Source of the DNA: an uncultured Prevotella sp. | GTDB taxonomy: Bacteria; Bacteroidota; Bacteroidia; Bacteroidales; Bacteroidaceae | DNA: 23,145 nucleotides | NCBI GenBank assembly: GCA_934230685.1 | Contig: CAKQFF010000013.1 | Span: 1-23,145, forward strand | Direction: 5' to 3' | Part shown: positions 1 through 7,555 of the stretch, one piece after another | Position numbering within the stretch: the stretch's first letter is position 1 | Layout of the letters: each line of letters begins with the position of its first letter | Program-made: the position numbers and the translations under genes | The notes under the pieces: generated by a model | Seen by the model: the letters and a program-made list of their open reading frames with translations, nothing else | The model's database searches: none | Told to the model about the DNA's origin: nothing

Positions 1-194
1 CCGTCGGCGTCCTTCTTAAACATGTCGATAGTTTGAGATTTCTTATGCAAAACCATCAGTCGGCACTCGTCGCGACGTGTGATGCGGAACGATTCCTTCT
101 CGCCTTTGTCGTTCTCAAACTCACGGTAGATGCTGTGAGGATAGAGTGCAATCTGGTCCTCGGGTAATTTGAATTTAAACTGTGATAACTTCAT
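1..194 (-). CDS. queA: QueA, S-adenosylmethionine:tRNA ribosyltransferase-isomerase (N-terminal part, cut by window edge)
   Basis: Reading from ATG at 194 gives MKLSQFKFKLPEDQIALYP and then a conserved RDECRLMVL block before the frame runs off the left edge after 64 complete codons. This is the standard N-terminus of QueA, which transfers and isomerises the ribosyl group of SAM onto preQ1-modified tRNA in queuosine synthesis. Between YP and RDECRL there is a roughly 20-residue acidic/basic insert (HSIYREFENDKGEKESFRIT), longer than I recall for E. coli QueA. The start lies 15 bases after the truB stop, so it is probably the last visible gene of the ftsX-uppP-truB-queA operon. Only the first fifth of the protein is present, so nothing can be said about catalytic residues. 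The identification rests on the N-terminal motif and the neighbours. Confidence 0.88.
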   Translation of the reverse strand, partial: MKLSQFKFKLPEDQIALYPHSIYREFENDKGEKESFRITRRDECRLMVLHKKSQTIDMFKKDAD

Positions 195-209
195 AGTCCT
201 TCTTTATTA

Positions 210-923
210 TTATTCATCTTCTGTAGTTTCAATTGTCTGCTGGGCGAGCCACTCCTCAAACTGCTTCAGTTCGATGCAGTTCTCCACGCGATAGTCGCCC
301 GAGCGTGTGCGGCAAAGCTCCGTAAGGTAGGCTCCCGAATTCAAGGCCCTGCCTATGTCGCGTGCCAAGGCACGGATATATGTGCCCTTGCCGCATGCCA
401 CACGTATCGACATCTGCATCTTCTCGGGGTCGAAACCCAAGAGTTCTATCTCGTCAATGTGTATCTGCTTGGCTTTCAGCTCCACGTCCTGTCCCTTGCG
501 GCGTAGGTCGTAGGCTCGCTGTCCGCTCACCTTGCATGCGCTGAACGTGGGCGGCACTTGCTCTATGTCGCCCTCAAACTGGCGCAACACTTCTTCGATG
601 CGCTCGCGTGTAATGCCGTCGGTGGGATAAGTCTCGTTGACTGGATGCTCCATGTCGTAGCTCGGAGTGGTGGCTCCGAGCTGCAATGTGGCTGTATATT
701 CCTTGCCATGCAACTGGAATTCCTCTATGCGCTTGGTGAACTTGCCTGTGCAGAGTACAAGCACGCCTGTAGCGAGAGGGTCGAGAGTTCCTGCATGACC
801 AACCTTTAATTTCTTCACCCCAAGACGCACGCAGAGACGCTTGCGCACGTATGCCAAGGCGCTGAAACTCGTCATGTCAAGAGGCTTGTTGATGGCGATG
901 ACTTCGCCTTTGGTGAAATTCAT
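210..923 (-). CDS. truB: TruB, tRNA pseudouridine(55) synthase
   Basis: The 237-residue protein has the TruB signature: the N-terminal KP-DMTS-FSALAYVRK motif and VGHAGTLDPLATGVLVL, in which Asp48 of GTLDPLATG is the expected catalytic aspartate. A later segment VACGKGTYIRALARDIG (about residues 175-191) is the conserved C-terminal part of the catalytic domain. TruB isomerises U55 to pseudouridine in the T-loop of tRNAs in the cytoplasm. At 237 residues it is the short form without a long C-terminal PUA-type extension, usual in Bacteroidales. The gene starts 18 bases after the uppP stop and ends 15 bases before queA, which suggests co-transcription. Confidence 0.96.
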   Translation of the reverse strand: MNFTKGEVIAINKPLDMTSFSALAYVRKRLCVRLGVKKLKVGHAGTLDPLATGVLVLCTGKFTKRIEEFQLHGKEYTATLQLGATTPSYDMEHPVNETYPTDGITRERIEEVLRQFEGDIEQVPPTFSACKVSGQRAYDLRRKGQDVELKAKQIHIDEIELLGFDPEKMQMSIRVACGKGTYIRALARDIGRALNSGAYLTELCRTRSGDYRVENCIELKQFEEWLAQQTIETTEDE

Positions 924-941
924 ATTGTCCTTCTTCTGTAT

Positions 942-1739
942 TTAGAGCAATGAGCAAACTATTGTCACGGCTCCTGCTATTGCACAGTAGATGCCGAAAT
1001 AGATGAGTTTGCCTTTCTTCACAATGTTAATCATCCACTTGCAGGCAAGACATCCGCTCACGAATGCGGCGATGAAGCCTACAACAAGCGGCAGAACGCT
1101 GATATCGCCGAATGCTTCCTCGCCCTTTGCTGCCTTAAGCACGTCGAGCAACGCCTCGCCAAGGATGGGAGGAATCACCATGAGGAAAGAGAACTGAGCC
1201 AGCTTCTCCTTCTTGTTACCAAGCAGCAAGCCTGTGGCGATGGTCGAACCTGAGCGCGACAAGCCGGGAAGTACGGCGCATGCCTGTGCCAAACCGATGA
1301 TGAAGGCGTCCTTCATCGAGATGTTCTCACGCTGGCGTGGCTTTGCATAGTAAGAGAAGGTGAGCAACGCGGCTGTCAAGAGCAGGCAGCAACCCACAAT
1401 GAGCAGACCAGAACCGAAGATTTCCTCCACTGTGTCCTTGAAGAACACGCCTACGATGCCGATAGGAATCATCGACACAACGATGTTGAGGAAATATTTT
1501 GTCTCGTCGTTCATCTTGAACTTGAAGAGTCCCTTCAATATCCAGTCTATTTCCTTCCAAAGCACAACGAATGTACTCATCACTGTTGCCACGTGTACCA
1601 ATACTGTGAACGCGAGGTTTTCCTCGCCCTCAATGCCAAAGAGATAAGAGCCAATGGCAAGATGACCACTACTGCTGACGGGCAGATATTCCGTGAGGCC
1701 CTGAATAATGCCAAGGACCAATGCTTGTAACCAATCCAC
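942..1739 (-). CDS. uppP: UppP/BacA, undecaprenyl-diphosphate phosphatase
   Basis: This 265-residue, very hydrophobic protein carries both BacA-family motifs: [14 protein letters not shown] at residues 14-27 (Glu17, His26) and [10 protein letters not shown] at 157-166 (Arg162). The family removes a phosphate from undecaprenyl diphosphate at the inner membrane, recycling the lipid carrier for peptidoglycan and surface polysaccharides, and gives bacitracin resistance when overproduced. Several transmembrane segments can be seen between the motifs and after them, ending in [18 protein letters not shown]. Length is typical of the family. It sits between the DUF3098 gene (161-bp gap holding a large inverted repeat) and truB (18-bp gap). 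Confidence 0.97.
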   Translation of the reverse strand: MDWLQALVLGIIQGLTEYLPVSSSGHLAIGSYLFGIEGEENLAFTVLVHVATVMSTFVVLWKEIDWILKGLFKFKMNDETKYFLNIVVSMIPIGIVGVFFKDTVEEIFGSGLLIVGCCLLLTAALLTFSYYAKPRQRENISMKDAFIIGLAQACAVLPGLSRSGSTIATGLLLGNKKEKLAQFSFLMVIPPILGEALLDVLKAAKGEEAFGDISVLPLVVGFIAAFVSGCLACKWMINIVKKGKLIYFGIYCAIAGAVTIVCSLL

Positions 1740-1777
1740 TTTCTTTAATTTTTATTGATTATTAATTATTAATTTAA

Positions 1778-1891
1778 ATTTCGCAAGCGAAAGAAGTTAA
1801 GAAGTTTTCGCGCCCTACGGTCGCTAAGGAGTTCTTGCTTGCAAGAACTTCTTAACTCCTTTAACTTCTGAAATCTCTGAACTTGCGAAAT
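1778..1891. repeat. Nested inverted-repeat element between the DUF3098 gene and uppP
   Basis: Three sets of arms nest around one centre. The outer pair is ATTTCGCAAG (1778-1787) with CTTGCGAAAT (1882-1891). The middle pair is AGAAGTTAA (1792-1800) with TTAACTTCT (1861-1869). The inner pair, TAAGGAGTTCTTGC (1825-1838) with GCAAGAACTTCTTA (1841-1854), is perfect except for one position that is a G-U pair in plus-strand RNA. An alternative pairing is perfect over 12 bp: AGTTAAGAAGTT (1795-1806) with AACTTCTTAACT (1846-1857). The element is flanked by AT-rich sequence and codes for nothing. It resembles a REP-like or MITE-like intergenic palindrome. It could also act as an mRNA processing or attenuation structure inside the operon. 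Function is not shown by the sequence. Confidence 0.75.
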
Positions 1892-1900
1892 CTGAGAATC

Positions 1901-2125
1901 CTAATCTTTCGGTTTACGTATAATCGCATAGATGATGGAGATAAAGCCGAGGAAGCAAACCACCGGCGCTACCTTAATACGGCGCACGCTGAAGATGTCG
2001 TTGTCAAACACCGACTCGTCGCTGCCGCCACCACTCATAAGGATGAAACCAAGAATGACAACCAACATGCCCACCGCAATGAGGATGAAGTTGGTCTTGT
2101 CGAAAGCATAATTTCTTTTGTCCAC
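1901..2125 (-). CDS. DUF3098 family small membrane protein
   Basis: The 74-residue product starts MDKRNYAFDKTNFILIAVG and has two hydrophobic segments, about residues 12-32 (NFILIAVGMLVVILGFILMS) and 51-69 (KVAPVVCFLGFISIIYAII). They are separated by a polar loop rich in Gly, Ser and Asp and followed by a basic tail RKPKD. This fits DUF3098, a family of small two-helix membrane proteins that I know from Bacteroidetes in exactly this position between ftsX and uppP. No function is established. The gene begins 18 bases after the ftsX stop. The conserved neighbourhood suggests a role at the inner membrane linked to division or lipid-carrier recycling, but that is inference only. Confidence 0.85.
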   Translation of the reverse strand: MDKRNYAFDKTNFILIAVGMLVVILGFILMSGGGSDESVFDNDIFSVRRIKVAPVVCFLGFISIIYAIIRKPKD

Positions 2126-2143
2126 GATTTATTTGTTTTAATG

Positions 2144-3022
2144 TTAAATTTTATACAGGTCTCCTGCCTTCATACGCAAGAACTTGTTCACGGATATTGT
2201 CGAGCATATTGCCGTGATGAACAGTCCGAAGAACACCACCACACTAGCTGTTATTGCAAGCACTTCCCAAGTTATCACCTCAAGAATGTCTGGTTCATAC
2301 ATAAATAATGTATATATGGCTCCGCCGAGGGCGCAGCAAGCGAGAAGCGAAGCGAGAAGTCCAAGCGCCATATACCGGCGCACGAAAGGAGCGCGTATGA
2401 ATCCCCAAGACGCTCCCACAAGTTTCATGGTGTGGATGGAGAAGCGGCGGGCGTAAATGCTAAGGCGCACGGTATTGTTGATTAGCGCGAACGACACTAT
2501 AGTCAACAGCAGGGCTATAGCAAGCAGCACAATGCTTATCTTGGCGATGTTGCGGTTGACGCTGTCGATGAGGTCTTTCTGGTATTTCACCTCGCTCACC
2601 TTGGGATAGTTCTTCAACTCCTTCGAGATATACTGCAACGAGTCGGTATTGGCATAGTCGGCGTTGAGAGTCACCTCTATAGAAGATAGGAAGGGATTGG
2701 TGTCGGCAAACTCGCGCGGGTCGGCACCAAGTGTCTGTATGCCTTCGCGCAACGCCTGCTCCTTGCTCACGTAGTCGAGCTTGCAGATGTAGGGTCGCTG
2801 TCGCAATTTGGCACAGAACTGCTTTGCCTCACCTGGAGTCATGTCGTCCTGAAGCATCATTGTCACCACGATGTTTTGCTTTACATAGGTCGAGAGATTG
2901 CGTGCCGTGAGTACTGAGAACACCACAAGTCCCAACAATACAAGCACCATTGCGGTGCTTATACACAGAGTTACCGCCTGCAATCCTTGACGATTGCCGG
3001 ACTTTTTTCTTTTCTTTGCCAT
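2144..3022 (-). CDS. ftsX: FtsX, permease-like cell-division protein (ABC-type, partner of FtsE)
   Basis: The 292-residue protein has the FtsX layout. A basic cytoplasmic N-terminus MAKKRKKSGNRQG is followed by a first membrane helix (about 17-40) and a long external domain (about 41-168) with the motif VTMMLQDDMTPGEAKQF. Three more helices lie near residues 170-192, 218-241 and 252-276. FtsX with the ATPase FtsE regulates peptidoglycan hydrolases at the division septum. No ftsE is visible here; in Bacteroidetes the two genes are often unlinked. The start ATG lies inside a perfect 14-bp palindrome (3019-3032). It is the first gene of the leftward operon, divergent from the radical SAM gene. 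Confidence 0.94.
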   Translation of the reverse strand: MAKKRKKSGNRQGLQAVTLCISTAMVLVLLGLVVFSVLTARNLSTYVKQNIVVTMMLQDDMTPGEAKQFCAKLRQRPYICKLDYVSKEQALREGIQTLGADPREFADTNPFLSSIEVTLNADYANTDSLQYISKELKNYPKVSEVKYQKDLIDSVNRNIAKISIVLLAIALLLTIVSFALINNTVRLSIYARRFSIHTMKLVGASWGFIRAPFVRRYMALGLLASLLACCALGGAIYTLFMYEPDILEVITWEVLAITASVVVFFGLFITAICSTISVNKFLRMKAGDLYKI

Positions 3023-3044
3023 TTCGAAATGGGTATATTATACC
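3019..3044. promoter_or_regulatory. Two abutting palindromes over the ftsX start codon
   Basis: CCATTTCGAAATGG at 3019-3032 is a perfect 14-bp palindrome that contains the ftsX start codon (3020-3022, read leftward). It shares its last base (3032) with GGTATATTATACC at 3032-3044, a 6-bp inverted repeat around a central T. In mRNA the first would hide the start codon in a hairpin. As DNA, either could be a dimeric repressor site. Sequence alone cannot tell these apart. Confidence 0.45.
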
Positions 3045-3107
3045 AAATTTCCTGCAAAATAACAAAAAAAAAATGAGATAGTCGAGCGATTAACCACTAT
3101 TAACACG

Positions 3108-3115
3108 TATCTTTG
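3108..3115 (+). promoter_or_regulatory. Bacteroidetes -7 box upstream of the radical SAM gene
   Basis: TATCTTTG matches the Bacteroidetes sigma-ABfr -7 consensus TAnnTTTG exactly. It lies 24 bases before the ATG at 3140, leaving room for a short leader. No clean TTG/TTTG -33 element is visible at the usual distance (TTAACC near 3090 is the nearest). The box also overlaps an in-frame TTG at 3113, which argues against that TTG as the translation start. Confidence 0.6.
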
Positions 3116-3139
3116 CATGTGAAAACAAAACATAGCATT

Positions 3140-3922
3140 ATGTCAACAATTCTCTATCCATCACCCATTGTCGGCCCTATACATAGCCGCCGACTTGGCA
3201 TCTCGCTTGGAGTGAACGTCAACCCGAGCGACGGAAAGATTTGTACGTTCGACTGTATCTATTGCGAAGTGGGCTACAATGCCCTGCGCCACACATCCAC
3301 TCCACGTCCTTCGCGCGAGCATATCGCCTCGTGCCTTGAGACCAAGCTTAAGGAGATGAAGCAGGATGGCTCAAGTCTCGACGTGATTACATTCTCTGGC
3401 AACGGCGAGCCTACGGGCCACCCCGACTTCCTTGGCATTGTTGAGGACACAATACGTCTGCGCAACGAATATTATCCTGCCGCCAAAGTGTCGGTTCTCA
3501 CCAACTCTACCCTCGCCCATCGTCCCGATGTTCATCGTGCCCTCATGCTTGTCGACAACAACATCATGAAGCTCGACACTATCGACCCTATATATATAAA
3601 TAAGGTGGACCGCCCCGTGTCGCCTGCCTACGACGTGGAAAAGATCATTAACGAAATGCAGTCGTTCAACGGTCATTGCATCGTACAGACTATGTTTATG
3701 AAGGGCACCGACGACCAAGGACATGACGTGGACAATACTTCCGACCGCTTTGTCACGCCTTGGATTGAGACTCTGCGCCGCATCCGTCCCAGCGAAGTTA
3801 TGATATATACTATCGACCGCGAGACTCCTGCTACAGGATTGCGCAAGGCTACGCATGCCGAACTTAATGAAATACGCGACCGTGTGGCGGCTGAGGGCAT
3901 TGAATGCATTGCGGCTTACTGA
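3140..3922 (+). CDS. Radical SAM protein (COG0731-like Fe-S oxidoreductase)
   Basis: From ATG 3140 the product is 260 residues. It has Cys35, Cys39 and Cys42 in CTFDCIYC, the CX3CX2C motif that binds the radical-SAM 4Fe-4S cluster, followed by a glycine-rich segment FSGNGEPTGHPDF (the SAM-contact GGE-like motif, about residues 90-102). The opening YPSPIVGPIHSRRLG-SLGVN is typical of the Bacteroidetes radical SAM proteins related to COG0731, a group that includes archaeal wyosine-tRNA synthase. The substrate of the bacterial proteins is not known to me. The in-frame TTG nine codons upstream (3113) lies in the promoter -7 box, so I prefer ATG 3140. It is a single gene between divergent ftsX and the nitroreductase promoter. 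Confidence 0.88.
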   Translation: MSTILYPSPIVGPIHSRRLGISLGVNVNPSDGKICTFDCIYCEVGYNALRHTSTPRPSREHIASCLETKLKEMKQDGSSLDVITFSGNGEPTGHPDFLGIVEDTIRLRNEYYPAAKVSVLTNSTLAHRPDVHRALMLVDNNIMKLDTIDPIYINKVDRPVSPAYDVEKIINEMQSFNGHCIVQTMFMKGTDDQGHDVDNTSDRFVTPWIETLRRIRPSEVMIYTIDRETPATGLRKATHAELNEIRDRVAAEGIECIAAY

Positions 3923-3989
3923 AAAAACAAGAGACCTATTGTTTTGCAAAAATAAAATTGAACAATTAGTTAATGATGAATTTATTTCT

Positions 3990-3997
3990 TAACTTTG
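3990..3997 (+). promoter_or_regulatory. -7 box of the nitroreductase-xseAB operon
   Basis: TAACTTTG matches TAnnTTTG and lies 34 bases before the ATG at 4032, giving an expected leader of about 25-30 bases. The -33 region (around 3966-3970, TTAGT) is a poor match to TTTG. The sequence between 3923 and 3990 is AT-rich and shows no convincing terminator. Confidence 0.6.
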
Positions 3998-4031
3998 CAG
4001 ATATAGTCTTAAAACATACATCAATAAAGAT

Positions 4032-4769
4032 ATGAAAACAATCAACACACGCCGCTCCATACGCAAGTATTCCGACCGTAATGTGAGCGATGAGCTTCTC
4101 AACCGCCTCCTCGCCGAGGCAATGCGCACACAGACAATGGGCAACCTGCAGTTCTACAGCGTTGTAGTTACACGCGACAGCGAGATGAAGCAGCGTCTTG
4201 CTCCTGCTCATTTCAACCAGCCTATGGTCACTTCGGCTCCTGTGGTGCTGACATTCTGTGCCGACACACGCCGCACATCCATTTGGGCTGACAACCGCCA
4301 AGCCGTGCCTGGCTACGACAATCTGCTGTCTTACCAGAATGCCGCTACCGACGCTTTGCTCTTCTGCCAGACTTTCTGCAATCTTGCCGAAGAAGAAGGA
4401 CTCGGTCTTTGCTTTCTTGGCACCACCGTTTATATGCCTCAGATGATTATCGACACGCTTAAGTTGCCGCGTCTTGTAATGCCTGTAGCCACTATTACGC
4501 TCGGTTGGCCCGACGAGGAGCCTCAGCTCACCGACCGTCTGCCACTCGAAGCCATCATGCACCACGAGACTTACACCGACTATACCCCCGAGAGCATCGA
4601 CCGTTTCTTTGCCGAGAAGGAGGCCTTGCCCGAGAATAAGGAGTTTGTGGAAATCAACCACAAGCAGACTCTCGCACAGGTGTTCACCGACTGTCGCTAC
4701 ACCAAGAAGGACAACGAGGCTATGTCAGCAGGACTGTTGGAGACGTTGAAGAAACAAGGATTCATGTAA
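4032..4769 (+). CDS. Nitroreductase family protein (FMN-dependent NADPH oxidoreductase, NfsA-like)
   Basis: The 245-residue protein opens with KTINTRRSIRKYSDRNVSDELLNRLLAEAMRTQTMGNLQFYS, the FMN-phosphate-binding N-terminal signature of the nitroreductase superfamily (RRSIRKY and the downstream Gln/Asn-rich loop). A second cluster GLGLCFLGTTVYMPQMI, then PVATITLGWPDEEPQLTDRLPLEAI (about 153-178), corresponds to the C-terminal flavin-site loop and the typical LGxPxxxP-x-RLPL segment of the NfsA/FRP subgroup. Such enzymes reduce nitroaromatics, quinones or flavins with NAD(P)H; the physiological substrate is not predictable. It is the first gene of a unit with xseA, 16 bases downstream. Confidence 0.9.
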   Translation: MKTINTRRSIRKYSDRNVSDELLNRLLAEAMRTQTMGNLQFYSVVVTRDSEMKQRLAPAHFNQPMVTSAPVVLTFCADTRRTSIWADNRQAVPGYDNLLSYQNAATDALLFCQTFCNLAEEEGLGLCFLGTTVYMPQMIIDTLKLPRLVMPVATITLGWPDEEPQLTDRLPLEAIMHHETYTDYTPESIDRFFAEKEALPENKEFVEINHKQTLAQVFTDCRYTKKDNEAMSAGLLETLKKQGFM

Positions 4770-4785
4770 TTCAAGCAACTGACTT

Positions 4786-6081
4786 ATGCCCAAATCACTT
4801 TCGCTTTACGAGCTGAACACTCTTGTGTCGTCGGTAATAGCTATCGACTTGCCCGATGAGTATTGGGTAGAAGCCGAACTCTCGGAGACACGCGAGGTGC
4901 GCGGCCATTGCTACATGGAACTTGTAGAGAAGGATGAGCTGAGCAACACTCCCATAGCACGAGCCTCAGCCAAGTGTTGGGCTTCGCGATGGTCGATGTT
5001 GCGCCCTATGTTTGAGCGCGTCACAGGTCAGCGTCTTCATGCCGGCATGAAGGTTATGTTGCGTGTAAAAGCTCAATTTCATGCTGCATACGGGTTCTCG
5101 TGGATTGTGAGCGACATCAATCCTGAGTACACAATGGGCGACCTCATGCGCCGCCGCCAGGAGATTATACGACAATTAAAGGCTGATGGAGTGTTCGACT
5201 TGCAAAAGAATCTGCACCTTTCTCCTTTCGCCCAAAGCATTGCCGTAGTATCAAGCGACGGGGCTGCGGGATATGGCGACTTCTGCCATCAGCTCTCCGA
5301 CAACCAATATGGATATGCTTTCCACGTGGAGCTTTTTGCTGCTACCATGCAAGGCGAGCAGGTGGAACAGAGCGTTATCGTTGCTCTCAACCGCATCTAC
5401 GACAGACAGGAAGATTTTGACGCTGTAGTGATAATACGTGGCGGAGGTGCCACAAGCGACCTCTCGGGTTTCGACACTCTCGCTCTTGCCGAGAATGTTG
5501 CCAACTTCCCCCTGCCCATTATCACAGGCATAGGCCACGACCGCGACGAGAGCATTCTCGACATGGTGGCCAATACAAGGGTGAAGACTCCTACTGCCGC
5601 TGCCCAACTGCTCATCGACAATGTCTCACGCACAGATGCCTTGATTGAGCAGCTGCGCCAGCGCATTGTGCTCACCACCCAACAACGAATGCAGACCGAA
5701 CGCTTGCGCATGAAGTCGGTGGCTGAGCGCATTCCTGTGCTTTTCTCGCTTGTCAGCGTCAGGCAACAGTCGCTCGTCGACTCGCTGTCCCAACGCATAT
5801 TGGCCGCTGTCTCACGACAGACCGACAATGCCAAACTGCGCATCGAACGCCTTGAGACAAGACTTGCCGACACCGTGAACCGCCGCCTTACCACAGAACA
5901 GCACCGTCTTGCTCTCCTCACCCAACGTATAGAGGCCGAAAACCCTGAACGCTTGCTTAAGCGCGGCTACAGTATCACTACCTATGAGGGACGTGCCGTG
6001 CGCGATGCTTCCACGCTGCCTAAGGGTGCCGAGGTGGAGACACGTGTCGAGATAGGAAGCTTTAAGTCAAGAGTGGAATAA
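4786..6081 (+). CDS. xseA: Exodeoxyribonuclease VII large subunit
   Basis: The 431-residue protein has an N-terminal OB-fold nucleic-acid-binding domain (about residues 1-110) and then the exonuclease VII catalytic domain with VIIRGGGATSDLSGFD, ITGIGHDRDESILDMVAN and the following TRVKTPTAAAQLL, all hallmark motifs of XseA. The C-terminal half is an extended coiled-coil-like helix rich in Arg, Gln and Leu (about 285-390), which in this family binds multiple XseB subunits, and ends in a conserved RLLKRGYSIT segment. The enzyme degrades single-stranded DNA in both directions in the cytoplasm. It is followed by xseB 36 bases downstream. Confidence 0.97.
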   Translation: MPKSLSLYELNTLVSSVIAIDLPDEYWVEAELSETREVRGHCYMELVEKDELSNTPIARASAKCWASRWSMLRPMFERVTGQRLHAGMKVMLRVKAQFHAAYGFSWIVSDINPEYTMGDLMRRRQEIIRQLKADGVFDLQKNLHLSPFAQSIAVVSSDGAAGYGDFCHQLSDNQYGYAFHVELFAATMQGEQVEQSVIVALNRIYDRQEDFDAVVIIRGGGATSDLSGFDTLALAENVANFPLPIITGIGHDRDESILDMVANTRVKTPTAAAQLLIDNVSRTDALIEQLRQRIVLTTQQRMQTERLRMKSVAERIPVLFSLVSVRQQSLVDSLSQRILAAVSRQTDNAKLRIERLETRLADTVNRRLTTEQHRLALLTQRIEAENPERLLKRGYSITTYEGRAVRDASTLPKGAEVETRVEIGSFKSRVE

Positions 6082-6117
6082 AACAGAGTTTAACAACATC
6101 ACATTAAAGAAACAATT

Positions 6118-6312
6118 ATGCCACGCGAATTAAAATACGAGACTGCAATGCGCCAACTTGAGGACATTGCCGCAAAAATGGAAAACGGCGAACTCGACAT
6201 CGACTCGCTGTGCGAACAACTCAAGACTGCACAGAAACTCATTGCGCAATGCAAGGACAAACTGACGAAAACCGACGCTGAAATAAACAAAATTCTAAAG
6301 TCAGCTGAATGA
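6118..6312 (+). CDS. xseB: Exodeoxyribonuclease VII small subunit
   Basis: The 64-residue protein MPRELKYETAMRQLEDIAAKM followed by ENGELDIDSLCEQLKTAQKLIAQ shows the family pattern: a Y/F-E-x-A-x-x-x-L-E-x-I helix, the N-G-E-L/x-D turn with a second helix, and a short Lys-rich tail. XseB forms small helical hairpins on the XseA coiled coil and is needed for activity. Length (about 60-80 residues) is usual. Position directly after xseA supports the call. Confidence 0.96.
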   Translation: MPRELKYETAMRQLEDIAAKMENGELDIDSLCEQLKTAQKLIAQCKDKLTKTDAEINKILKSAE

Positions 6313-6360
6313 GTTTTGAGTTTTGCATTTTATATGAACCAAAAATAAAGCAGAAAACAG

Positions 6361-6391
6361 TTGGCAGTCTGTCTTTTTATTAGTACTTTTG
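6361..6391 (+). promoter_or_regulatory. Promoter of ilvE
   Basis: TTG at 6361-6363 and TACTTTTG (TAnnTTTG) at 6384-6391 are separated by 20 bases, the spacing expected for the Bacteroidetes primary sigma factor. This is the best complete -33/-7 pair in the window. The ATG of ilvE lies 50 bases after the -7 box. Confidence 0.72.
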
Positions 6392-6440
6392 CCCTTAAGA
6401 AAATAGTAATAAATTATTCATTCTTAATACAGATAATGTT

Positions 6441-7457
6441 ATGAAGAATATCGCATGGTCTGAGTTGTCTTTCGGATATATGCCGACAGACTATAACGTA
6501 CGCTGTTGCTACCGCGACGGCAAGTGGGGCGAGATTGAAGTTTGCTCCGACGAGTATTTGAAACTCCACATGGCTGCCACCTGTCTGCACTACGGCCAGG
6601 AGGCTTTCGAGGGACTTAAGGCTTACCGCTGTCCCGACGGCAAGGTGCGCGTGTTCCGTATGGACGAAAACGCCAAGCGTCTGCAGTCTACTTGCCGTGG
6701 CATCATGATGCCTGAGTTGCCTACTGAGCTTTTCGAGGAAATGGTGAAGAAGGTGGTGCGCCTCAACCAAGAATACATTCCTACCTACGAGAGCGGCGCA
6801 ACTCTCTACATCCGTCCGTTGCTCATTGGTACTTCGGCTCAGGTGGGCGTACATCCTGCCTCAGAGTACATGTTCATTATCTTCGTCACACCAGTTGGAC
6901 CATACTTCAAGGGTGGTTTCTCAAGCAATCCTTACGTTATCATACGCGACTTCGACCGTGCTGCTCCTCTCGGCACTGGTATATATAAGGTGGGCGGTAA
7001 CTATGCTGCAAGCCTCAAAGCCAACTCTATTGCCCACGCCAAGGGCTACGCCAGCGAGTTCTATCTCGACTCTAAGGAGAAGAAGTATGTCGACGAATGT
7101 GGCGCTGCCAACTTCTTCGGCATTAAGAACAACACTTACGTTACTCCGAAGTCGTCGTCAATCCTTCCGTCTATCACCAACAAGAGTCTCATGCAGATTG
7201 CCGAGGACCTCGGCATGACCGTTGAGCGTCGTCCTATCCCAGAAGAGGAACTCGACACATTCGAGGAGGCAGGAGCATGCGGCACAGCTGCTGTTATCTC
7301 GCCTATCTCTCATCTCGACGATATGGACACTGGCAAGGTTTACAACTTCGGCGACAAGCCAGGTCCTTGGTCAACCAAGCTCTACAACACTCTGCGCGGC
7401 ATTCAGTACGGCACAGTAGAGGATAAGCACGGTTGGACTACTGTTGTGATTGAATAA
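6441..7457 (+). CDS. ilvE: Branched-chain amino acid aminotransferase
   Basis: The 338-residue protein has the fold-type IV PLP aminotransferase motifs of IlvE/BCAT: LHYGQEAFEGLKAYR (49-63), the PLP lysine Lys183 in GTGIYKVGGNYAAS, VDECGAANFFGI, and the cofactor-binding EAGACGTAAVISPI near residue 280. It transfers amino groups between glutamate and the keto acids of leucine, isoleucine and valine in the cytoplasm, the last step of their synthesis. Length and motif order match the longer (eukaryotic-BCAT-like) group. It has its own promoter and ends in a strong terminator, so it is probably monocistronic. Confidence 0.96.
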   Translation: MKNIAWSELSFGYMPTDYNVRCCYRDGKWGEIEVCSDEYLKLHMAATCLHYGQEAFEGLKAYRCPDGKVRVFRMDENAKRLQSTCRGIMMPELPTELFEEMVKKVVRLNQEYIPTYESGATLYIRPLLIGTSAQVGVHPASEYMFIIFVTPVGPYFKGGFSSNPYVIIRDFDRAAPLGTGIYKVGGNYAASLKANSIAHAKGYASEFYLDSKEKKYVDECGAANFFGIKNNTYVTPKSSSILPSITNKSLMQIAEDLGMTVERRPIPEEELDTFEEAGACGTAAVISPISHLDDMDTGKVYNFGDKPGPWSTKLYNTLRGIQYGTVEDKHGWTTVVIE

Positions 7458-7487
7458 TCCCCTGATTTTCATTTAGCAATAAAATAT

Positions 7488-7547
7488 AAAAAGTCAGGCA
7501 ATCAACAAAGCACCGAATAGTAGATTTGTCGATTGCCTGACTTTTTT
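7488..7547 (+). terminator. Rho-independent terminator after ilvE
   Basis: AAAAAGTCAGGCAATC (7488-7503) pairs perfectly with GATTGCCTGACTTTTT (7531-7546), a 16-bp stem with a 27-base loop. The loop can extend the stem through ACAAA (7505-7509) with TTTGT (7525-7529). The T-run after the stem serves plus-strand transcripts. Because the left arm is preceded by A-rich sequence it may also work from the other side. Confidence 0.85.
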
Positions 7548-7555
7548 GTGTTTAT

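Noticed and set aside
3113..3139. Nine-residue extension of the radical SAM protein from TTG 3113
   Set aside because: The TTG is part of the TATCTTTG -7 box and would lie upstream of the expected transcription start.
3924..3951. AAAACAA / TTGTTTT stem after the radical SAM gene as a terminator
   Set aside because: The stem is only 7 bp and nearly all A-T (one G-C pair), with no T-run after it; too weak to call.
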